A stretch of DNA of 8,028 bases, from the NCBI GenBank assembly GCA_046155505.1, contig JBJXFK010000334.1:1-8028 (forward strand), in the 5' to 3' direction. The position numbers were made by a program, and so were the translations under genes. The stretch's first letter is position 1, and every line of letters begins with the position of its first letter. The notes under the pieces are model-generated. The model did not search any database. It was not told where the DNA came from and worked only from the letters and a program-made list of their open reading frames with translations. This document shows, piece by piece, positions 1-4,693 of this stretch. This stretch comes from JBJXFK01 sp046155505 (GTDB taxonomy: Bacteria; Planctomycetota; Phycisphaerae; UBA1845; Fen-1342).

Positions 1-68
1 CAGTCGACGCGCCCATGACGCGCTCCGAGCAATCAGCGACAATCCAGCTGCCCGATTTGAGGATGACC

Positions 69-1052
69 ATGCACGGCGTTCTGAATTCCGTTCGACACGC
101 AGTCGGCAATACGCCGCTCGTCCGCGCGGCACGATTCGCCCCGGACCTTGGCAACGACCTGCTCATCAAGCTCGAATTCGTGAATCTCGGCGGATCCATC
201 AAAGACCGCATCGCCTTCGCCATGGTCGAAGACGCCGTCGCACGCGGCGTGCTCCGCCCCGGCGGCGAGATCATCGAGGCGACGGCCGGCAATACGGGGA
301 TGGGGCTGGCGATGGCCGCCGCCGCGGGCGGGTTTCGGCTCACGCTTGTCATGACCACCAAGGCCAGCGTCGAGAAGGTCGAATTGATGCGCTCGCTCGG
401 CGTCGAGGTCGTCATCGTGCCCAAAGAGTGCGGGCCGGAACATCCCGATTATTTTCGCAACAAGGCCCGTTCGCTCGCCGAGGAGCGCGGGGCATTCTGG
501 ATCGATCAGTTCTCCAACCCCGCGAACGTCGCCGCCCACTTTGAGGGCACCGGTCGCGAAATCTGGGAACAGACCGAAGGCCGCGTCGATGTGGTCGTCG
601 CCGGCATCGGCACCGGCGGCAGCCTGACCGGCATCGGTCGCTATTTGAAATCCCGAAAGCCGGGGGTGAAAATGATCCTCGCCGACCCTGCGGGCAGCAT
701 TTTGAAAGACACGCTCGGCTGCGGATCGCCCGGCGAGACCGGCAGTTACATCGCGGAGGGCATCGGCGGCAGCATGGTGCCGCACAACGCCGACTTATCG
801 ATCCTCGACGCCGCGCTTCGCGTGACTGACGCCGAAACGGTCGGGGCGACGCTTCGGCTCTTTCGCACCGAGGGCATCTTCGCCGGCAGCTCGACCGGCG
901 CGATCGTCGCGGCGGCGGTGAGGTACTGCCGGGAGAACGGCGTGCGGGATCAGACGGTCGTCGCCCTCGCGCCGGACGGCGGGCGAAGCTACCTGAGCAA
1001 TATTTACAACCCCGACTGGCGGCGCGAATGCGGATTTGCCGAAGGGGAGTGA
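69..1052 (+). CDS. Cysteine synthase / cystathionine beta-synthase family PLP enzyme
   Basis: Fold-type II PLP enzyme predicted to catalyse beta-replacement on serine or an activated serine, giving cysteine or cystathionine in the cytoplasm. Counting from an ATG at 15, visible motifs are GNTPL (31-35), the PLP lysine in SIKDR (K63), the phosphate/substrate loop TAGNTG (90-95), SNPAN (167-171), GTGGSLTG (199-206), AEGIGG (247-252) and GSSTGA (301-306). The EGIGG segment and the C-terminal DGGRSYLSNIYNPDW stretch resemble CBS-type enzymes and CBS-like cysteine synthases more than classical CysK. No C-terminal CBS (Bateman) regulatory pair is present, so this is a bare catalytic core of about 327 residues. 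I prefer the ATG at 69: GAGG at 59-62 lies 6 bases upstream and the protein then begins about a dozen residues before GNTPL, as usual. The ATG at 15 has no Shine-Dalgarno in the visible bases, though the frame stays open to the window edge. Sequence alone does not decide between CysK and CBS activity. Confidence 0.9.
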   Translation: MHGVLNSVRHAVGNTPLVRAARFAPDLGNDLLIKLEFVNLGGSIKDRIAFAMVEDAVARGVLRPGGEIIEATAGNTGMGLAMAAAAGGFRLTLVMTTKASVEKVELMRSLGVEVVIVPKECGPEHPDYFRNKARSLAEERGAFWIDQFSNPANVAAHFEGTGREIWEQTEGRVDVVVAGIGTGGSLTGIGRYLKSRKPGVKMILADPAGSILKDTLGCGSPGETGSYIAEGIGGSMVPHNADLSILDAALRVTDAETVGATLRLFRTEGIFAGSSTGAIVAAAVRYCRENGVRDQTVVALAPDGGRSYLSNIYNPDWRRECGFAEGE

Positions 1053-1102
1053 GCGAGCGCGAGCGAGCGAACGCGAAAGCGATAAAACGCGAAGCACCAG
1101 CA

Positions 1103-1124
1103 ATCCGAACGCGACGCGCAAGCG
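1103..1124 (-). repeat. Intergenic repeat copy A (identical to 3049-3070 in reverse complement)
   Basis: These 22 bases are the exact reverse complement of 3049-3070, in the other convergent gap of the window. In the minus orientation the unit reads CGCTTGCGCG-TCGCG-TTCGGAT. Related copies ending in GTTCGGAT lie at 1154-1180 (minus) and 1243-1268 (plus). All four copies are outside genes. Confidence 0.7.
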
Positions 1125-1153
1125 CGTGAACGCGAGCGAAGCGAGCGCGACCC

Positions 1154-1269
1154 CATCCGAACCCGAAGCGCGAGCGCCGGGGTTACGCGCCGCGCCGATA
1201 TGCGCTACTCACTGAGACGCGTTTGCAGTGAGCACGTTACCCCACTCGCTCGCGCTCGGGGTTCGGATG
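1154..1269. repeat. Large imperfect inverted repeat with nested hairpin
   Basis: The left arm 1154-1190 and right arm 1232-1269 are imperfect reverse complements. There is an 11-base perfect outer block (CATCCGAACCC), a 9-base perfect middle block (GCGCGAGCG) and a 10-of-12 inner block (GGGGTTACGCGC against GGGGTAACGTGC), separated by short mismatched stretches. The 41-base centre holds a perfect 7-bp stem, CTCACTG (1208-1214) with CAGTGAG (1226-1232). The two arms are also head-to-head copies of the dispersed repeat. Read as RNA this would be a long hairpin on either strand, suited to a bidirectional end-of-transcript structure between convergent genes. A REP/BIME-like element is equally possible. 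Confidence 0.7.
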
Positions 1270-1312
1270 CGCTCGCGTGCGCAGACACGTCGGGCATCAA
1301 CACCAAGCGAAA

Positions 1313-1342
1313 GAGGACGCTGCCGTTGCCGGCAACGTCCTC
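1313..1342 (-). terminator. Strong hairpin, candidate terminator of the fasciclin transcript
   Basis: GAGGACG (1313-1319) pairs with CGTCCTC (1336-1342), then one mismatch, then TGCCG (1321-1325) pairs with CGGCA (1330-1334) around a TTGC loop. That is 12 base pairs in 30 bases. Read on the minus strand, downstream of the fasciclin stop codon, the stem is followed by TTTCGCTT, a weak T-rich tail. On the plus strand there is no T tract. The tail is poorer than a canonical intrinsic terminator, so the hairpin is clear but the function is tentative. Confidence 0.4.
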
Positions 1343-1492
1343 GCTCGTATTGCTCTCGTTCGGGTCGCTGAGCTTTGGCTGAGCCGCTCGCTTGGGCGAT
1401 CGACTCGGCGCTGGTTGGGTACTAGCTGCGAAGGCAATCCGCCACTGGCGGCCCCATCGCCGCTTCGCGGACCCGGAGCCGAACCAACCGGA

Positions 1493-2074
1493 TTAGCTCG
1501 GCTTCTTTTCTTCCGGCATCGCGACGGTGTCGATCACATGGATCACGCCGTTCTTGGTCTTGATGTCGGTCGCGGTGACGGTGCTGGCATCGACCTTGAC
1601 GGTCTTGCCATCGACGGTGACCTTCAGCTCGGCGCCGTTAACCGTCTTGATCGTCTTGGCCTTGGTCACGTCGGCGGCCATCATGTTGCCGCTGGCGACG
1701 TGGTACTTCAGGATCGAAGCCAGCTTGGCTTTATCCTTCTTGAGCGCCTCGAGCTTGTCCTTGCCGATCTTCTCGAACGCAGCGTTCGTCGGGGCGAACA
1801 CGGTGAACGGGCCCGGGCCCTTCAGCGTGTCGACCAGGTCGGCGGCCTTCAGCAGGTCGCACAGCGTCGAGAAATCCTTGTTCGCCATCGCCGTTTCGAC
1901 GATGTCCTTGTCGGCCTTGGCCTCGGTGCCCTTGGCCTCGCCACCCTTCTTCTCTTCCGGCTTGGCGGCAGGCTTGTCTTCCTTGGGCTTGTCCTGGGCG
2001 AACGACACGGCGGTCACGCCAAGTGTCAGCGCAGCGGCAATACCCATACCCGTGATGAACTTGCGACCCAACAT
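1493..2074 (-). CDS. Exported fasciclin (FAS1) domain protein
   Basis: Secreted or periplasmic protein of 193 residues with one FAS1 domain, a fold associated with adhesion and surface interactions; the ligand is unknown. Residues 1-26 form a Sec signal peptide: a basic start with RK, a hydrophobic core GIAAALTLGVTAVSF, and probable cleavage after SFA26. Residues 27-57 are a Lys/Glu/Ala-rich low-complexity linker. The FAS1 domain spans about 57-190, with the H1 box FTVFAPTNAAF (90-100), the YH motif at 124-125 and the H2 box NGVIHVID (175-182). This is a normal length for bacterial single-FAS1 proteins. The start is supported by AGGAG (complement of 2082-2086) seven bases upstream of the ATG. 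It is transcribed alone, divergently from peptide deformylase and convergently with the PLP enzyme gene. Family assignment is firm; the biological role is not known. Confidence 0.93.
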   Translation of the reverse strand: MLGRKFITGMGIAAALTLGVTAVSFAQDKPKEDKPAAKPEEKKGGEAKGTEAKADKDIVETAMANKDFSTLCDLLKAADLVDTLKGPGPFTVFAPTNAAFEKIGKDKLEALKKDKAKLASILKYHVASGNMMAADVTKAKTIKTVNGAELKVTVDGKTVKVDASTVTATDIKTKNGVIHVIDTVAMPEEKKPS

Positions 2075-2174
2075 GCGGAAACTCCTATTCGAACTACCGG
2101 CGTGCGCCGCAATGCGACCCTTCGCGTTGCTATCCTTTGGATCAGCGCACGAAACCGGAAATTCAAAGCGGGGG

Positions 2175-2203
2175 ATTGTATGAGCGATTGGTCCAATTGT
2201 GAA
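2175..2203 (-). promoter_or_regulatory. Sigma70-type promoter of the fasciclin gene
   Basis: On the minus strand, TTCACA (2198-2203) and TACAAT (2175-2180) are separated by exactly 17 bases; each box matches the consensus at 5 of 6 positions. The start of transcription would be near 2168, giving a leader of about 94 bases before the ATG at 2074. It is the best promoter match I found in the window and faces the correct way. Confidence 0.6.
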
Positions 2204-2216
2204 GCGCAGGGCAGAA

Positions 2217-2245
2217 TTGACGCCGCGGCTGTGTTTTTCGATAAC
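2217..2245 (+). promoter_or_regulatory. Candidate promoter of peptide deformylase
   Basis: TTGACG (2217-2222) and GATAAC (2240-2245) lie 17 bases apart, matching sigma70 boxes at 5 of 6 and 4 of 6 positions. The start would be near 2252, leaving a leader of about 190 bases that includes the palindrome and hairpins at 2273-2355. The match is moderate and could be chance. Confidence 0.3.
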
Positions 2246-2272
2246 CCGCTGCTGCGACGAGAGTTATGCACG

Positions 2273-2286
2273 GGCGAAATTTCGCC
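2273..2286. promoter_or_regulatory. Perfect palindrome, candidate operator
   Basis: GGCGAAATTTCGCC is a perfect 14-base palindrome just downstream of the candidate def promoter. Its GCGAAA/TTTCGC half-sites recur in the hairpin at 2329-2355. Such symmetry fits a dimeric regulator site; no regulator is identifiable from the sequence. Confidence 0.35.
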
Positions 2287-2328
2287 AATCGTCTCCCAAT
2301 AAGCCGCACGGGTCGTGCGCGGGGCTGA

Positions 2329-2355
2329 TTTTCGCGCAGCGCGTGCTCGCGAAAA
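2329..2355 (+). promoter_or_regulatory. Hairpin in the def leader
   Basis: TTTTCGCG (2329-2336) pairs perfectly with CGCGAAAA (2348-2355). Inside, AGC (2338-2340) pairs with GCT (2345-2347) around a GCGT loop, leaving one bulged C. This gives 11 base pairs in 27 bases. It may be an RNA leader structure or a DNA operator, since the arms repeat the half-sites of the palindrome at 2273-2286. There is no following T tract on the plus strand, so it is not an evident terminator. Confidence 0.4.
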
Positions 2356-2440
2356 GACGCACGCACGCTCGTCGGTTACGATCGCTGTCGATGACGTGCG
2401 GCCGGTCGGCCGCGCTGCACTTTCGGAGGCGCGCAGACTC

Positions 2441-2989
2441 GTGGCGATCGATGCTCAGCCATTGCAAATCGTGAAATATCCCGATCCAGCGCTGCGCGTG
2501 CGCTGTGCGCGTGTCACCGTGTTTGACGCGCAGCTCGAATCGATTGCGCGGCAGATGTTTGAGTTGATGCGCGCCGCGCGCGGCGTGGGCCTAGCCGCGC
2601 CGCAGGTCGGGCTCACGATGCGCATGTTCGTGATGAACCCGACCGGCGAGTCGGCGGACGACCTCGTCATCGTCAATCCCGAGATCCGCGACCTCGCAAA
2701 CTACAAGGAAGCCGAGGAAGGCTGCCTCTCGATTCCCGAACTGCATGTGCAAGTGCGGCGCGGCGGGCGGTGCACGCTCCGCGCGCAGGATGTGCATGGC
2801 ACGCCGATCGAGCTAGAGGCCGAGGAACTGCCCGCGCGCATCTGGCAACACGAGACCGATCATCTCGACGGCATGATGATCATCGATCGCATGGGCCCGG
2901 GCGATAAAATCGCGACGAAGGTGCGGCTGCGCGAGCTTGAGGCCGACTGGGTCCAGAAGACCGGCAAAAAGCTGCCGAAACGACCGTAG
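2441..2989 (+). CDS. def: Peptide deformylase
   Basis: Cytoplasmic metalloenzyme that removes the formyl group from the N-terminal methionine of nascent proteins. All three family motifs are intact. With a GTG start at 2441 they are GVGLAAPQ (48-55), EGCLS (93-97, metal ligand C95) and QHETDHLDG (136-144, ligands H137 and H141, catalytic E138). The protein is then 182 residues, the usual size, and starts six residues before the conserved PLQIVKYPDPALR stretch. No in-frame ATG exists before the first motif. GGAGG at 2425-2429 lies 11 bases upstream of this GTG, a slightly long spacing. A GTG at 2315 would add 42 Arg/Ala-rich residues not expected in this family. The C-terminal tail after the HEXXH-type motif is Lys/Arg-rich. 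The gene faces the hydrolase gene head-on and has no co-directional neighbour, so it is probably monocistronic; the usual fmt partner is not in the window. Confidence 0.95.
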   Translation: MAIDAQPLQIVKYPDPALRVRCARVTVFDAQLESIARQMFELMRAARGVGLAAPQVGLTMRMFVMNPTGESADDLVIVNPEIRDLANYKEAEEGCLSIPELHVQVRRGGRCTLRAQDVHGTPIELEAEELPARIWQHETDHLDGMMIIDRMGPGDKIATKVRLRELEADWVQKTGKKLPKRP

Positions 2990-3048
2990 ATCCAAGGACC
3001 AAGGTCTAAGGGCGAAAGCCGACGACCGCTCGCTGCGCTCGGGGCACT

Positions 3049-3070
3049 CGCTTGCGCGTCGCGTTCGGAT
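3049..3070 (+). repeat. Intergenic repeat copy D
   Basis: These 22 bases are identical to the reverse complement of 1103-1124. They lie in the 126-base gap (2990-3115) between the convergent deformylase and hydrolase genes. The preceding GGGGCACTCG resembles the CCCCACTCG next to copy C near 1241. The element is followed by CGCG-GCTT-CGCG (3071-3082), a small hairpin. Near the deformylase stop there is also a short direct repeat of CCAAGG (2993-3003). I see no clear T-tailed terminator in this gap. Confidence 0.65.
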
Positions 3071-3115
3071 CGCGGCTTCGCGTCGACGGGGCGACCGGAT
3101 GCACCGGCTGCCCAC

Positions 3116-4489
3116 TCACGATCGCGATGGGACCGCCTTCATCCATTCCGTCAGCTCGCGCACGATCACCGGATTGAACGTCGCGTTTTGCGAGTTGATC
3201 AGGCTCTCTTCGGTATCGACCGCCTCGCCATAACCGTGATCGAGATTGGCGATTTTCTTAAACGTCGCCTGCCCCGGCTTGCCCGCATCGACGGCGGCGA
3301 CGATCAACGGCTGATCGACCGGATCGATCACGTAGTCGGCAGCACCCTGCAACACGAGCACCGGCGCGCCCACCTTGCCCCACGCGGCCTTCAACGGCAA
3401 CTCGCCCAGATCGCGCAGAAACGAGTAGTGACGCCCGTGAACATAACGATCCTGCTGCACCAACTGCTCCAGCATCGGTCGCCACGTCGGATTGTCGGCC
3501 AGCAGCACGTCCGGCGTCTGCTTGCGAACGAGCAAGCCGTCGAAGAATTTCTTGATCACGTCCATCCGCTGCGACAATTCCGGATCGCGAATGCCCTCCA
3601 ACTTCCACATTCGCTCGTGCAGCGCCGGCACGACCTCGATCGTCGGTCGCACCGCCGCGGCAAACGTCACGACGCCGGCGACCTTGTGCGCTTCGACAAT
3701 AAGCGGCGTAATCGTGCCCGCCGCGCTGTGCCCATAGACGAACACGCGTGTCGAATCGACATACGGCAACGCCGCGAGTGCCTTGAGTGCGGCCCGCCCC
3801 GTTTCAATATCAAGCGAGAGCGGCTGATCGGCCGGCATGCCGCCGTCGCTATCACCGACGCCGGGCCGATCGACTCGCATCGTCACGTAGCCTTGCTTGG
3901 TCATGCCGTCGATCAGTTGCTTGAACGGATGCGCCGGCTGCTGCGGGCTCGCCTGTGCAAATTCGAGCGGGCCATTTCCCAGACCGAGCATCATCAGCAC
4001 GGCCGGACGCTTCTCGTCGCCCCTGGGCTTGGTGATATATGTGCGGATGCGCAAATCGCTGACTTTCACATGACCATAGATCACGTCGTGCTCGGTCGAC
4101 GTCTCGGCGGGCCGCTCGGCGGTTGTCAGTTCGACTTCCTGCGGTTTGCCTTCGCGGATGATGCCCACCTTGAGTTTGGTGCCCGCGGGTGTGCGGCGCA
4201 TGATGCCGACAAAATCCTCCGGCGAGGCGATCGCGGTCTCATTCAGGCGCGTAATCAAATCATCGGGTTTCAGCCCGGCACTGGCCGCCGGCGAACCGGG
4301 GATGATGCGCTCGATGATGATGCCGGCCTGCTCGCCGAGCTTCAGCGCCTCGCGCTTCTCAGGCGAAACCGCGGCGGCGCCCGCCCCGAACAGGCCGCGG
4401 CGTGGCAGTTCTTGAGCGTGCGCGAGGGCGGTACCGAGCAAAGATCCAATCGACAGTGCGACAAAAGCCGACAGAATACGCGGGCGCAT
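3116..4489 (-). CDS. Exported PDZ domain-alpha/beta hydrolase fusion
   Basis: Predicted periplasmic or secreted serine hydrolase of 457 residues; substrate unknown (ester or peptide). Residues 1-25 are a signal peptide with probable cleavage after AHA25. A PDZ domain spans about 50-127: GIIIERIIPGSPAASAGLKP with the GDLI-like DDLITRLN, then the IREGKPQEVEL strand typical of HtrA/CtpA PDZ domains. An alpha/beta hydrolase domain occupies about 134-452, with a Gly-rich oxyanion region LGLGNG (168-173), the nucleophile elbow GHSAAG (253-258, S255), the probable acid D385 in GAADYV and the catalytic histidine H408 in LDHGYG, so the triad looks complete. In HtrA and CtpA the PDZ follows or interrupts the protease; here it precedes a hydrolase. 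The start is supported by GGGAG (complement of 4495-4499) five bases upstream. It is divergent from the sulfatase-like gene and convergent with def, so probably transcribed alone. Family assignment is solid; specificity cannot be read. Confidence 0.9.
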   Translation of the reverse strand: MRPRILSAFVALSIGSLLGTALAHAQELPRRGLFGAGAAAVSPEKREALKLGEQAGIIIERIIPGSPAASAGLKPDDLITRLNETAIASPEDFVGIMRRTPAGTKLKVGIIREGKPQEVELTTAERPAETSTEHDVIYGHVKVSDLRIRTYITKPRGDEKRPAVLMMLGLGNGPLEFAQASPQQPAHPFKQLIDGMTKQGYVTMRVDRPGVGDSDGGMPADQPLSLDIETGRAALKALAALPYVDSTRVFVYGHSAAGTITPLIVEAHKVAGVVTFAAAVRPTIEVVPALHERMWKLEGIRDPELSQRMDVIKKFFDGLLVRKQTPDVLLADNPTWRPMLEQLVQQDRYVHGRHYSFLRDLGELPLKAAWGKVGAPVLVLQGAADYVIDPVDQPLIVAAVDAGKPGQATFKKIANLDHGYGEAVDTEESLINSQNATFNPVIVRELTEWMKAVPSRS

Positions 4490-4511
4490 ACGTTCTCCCG
4501 AGCGGGACGCT

Positions 4512-4604
4512 GTGTGAATCGAAGTACCGAAACAAGCTGCAACTCAGACGCCGCCGATGCGAACCTCCTAGCGCGAATTCGCCCGGCGGAGTCGATTTTC
4601 ACAC
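4512..4604. repeat. Inverted repeat in the hydrolase/sulfatase divergent gap
   Basis: GTGTGAATCGA (4512-4522) and TCGATTTTCACAC (4592-4604) are reverse complements apart from two extra bases in the second. They sit about 70 bases apart in the gap 4490-4693 between the divergent hydrolase and sulfatase-like genes. The outward-facing TTCACA sequences resemble the -35 box of the fasciclin promoter, but I find no convincing -10 partner at proper spacing. It could be a pair of regulator sites or chance. Confidence 0.25.
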
Positions 4605-4693
4605 CGTTTCGCCGGTAGCATTCGCGGCTCACGCTGCGTGATTGTGGTTCGTGTATGCCGAAGTTGCGGCGCTGCCGTTTCGAGAGGTTGACG

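Larger units (their letters stand above)
1053..1492. other. Repeat-rich gap between convergent genes
   Basis: No credible gene lies in these 440 bases between the ends of the PLP enzyme gene and the fasciclin gene. The first 100 or so bases are low-complexity GCGAGCG/GCGAACG runs. After these come repeat copies at 1103-1124 and 1154-1180, a large inverted repeat (1154-1269) with a nested hairpin (1208-1232), a strong hairpin (1313-1342) and two small hairpins: CCGCC/GGCGG at 1439-1451 and CCGC/GCGG at 1460-1470. The small open frames here are compositional by-products with no ribosome binding site or recognisable motif. The position between two stop codons suggests roles in transcription termination or as intergenic repeat elements. 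Confidence 0.75.
2075..2440. other. Divergent regulatory region between fas1 and def
   Basis: These 366 bases separate two divergent genes. They hold a near-consensus minus-strand promoter (2175-2203), a weaker plus-strand promoter candidate (2217-2245), a 14-base perfect palindrome (2273-2286), a small hairpin CGCAC/GTGCG (2305-2319) and a stronger hairpin (2329-2355). The reading frame of deformylase stays open upstream to a GTG at 2315. The encoded extension is Arg/Ala-rich, without family similarity, and overlaps the hairpins, so I treat it as non-coding leader. Confidence 0.6.

Noticed and set aside
33..785. Minus-strand open frame of 250 codons opposite the PLP enzyme
   Set aside because: Composition is typical of an antisense shadow (Ala/Gly/Asp/His-rich, no motif), while the plus strand has all PLP-enzyme motifs.
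1103..1269. Insertion sequence or transposon end
   Set aside because: No transposase gene or target-site duplication is visible, and the spacing is too short for an autonomous element.
1053..1300. CRISPR-like or tandem repeat array
   Set aside because: The GAGCG-type units are irregular in length and spacing, with no constant repeat-spacer alternation; they are better described as inverted and dispersed copies.
1200..1382. Small open frame of 60 codons in the repeat-rich gap
   Set aside because: It begins inside the large inverted repeat, runs through the 1313-1342 hairpin, and has no ribosome binding site or similarity.
1277..2302. Plus-strand open frame of 341 codons crossing the fasciclin gene
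   Set aside because: It spans repeats, the fasciclin gene in antisense and its promoter, has no recognisable domain, and the fasciclin reading is unambiguous.
3188..4618. Long open frame (476 codons) on the plus strand, antisense to the hydrolase
   Set aside because: The opposite strand encodes a complete signal peptide, PDZ and hydrolase triad with a good ribosome site. The plus frame is Arg/His-rich with no motif, as expected of a mirror frame in GC-rich DNA.
4655..4693. Upstream ATG for the lipoprotein
   Set aside because: It would put 13 Arg-rich residues before a good lipoprotein signal, and the ATG at 4694 has a better placed ribosome binding site.
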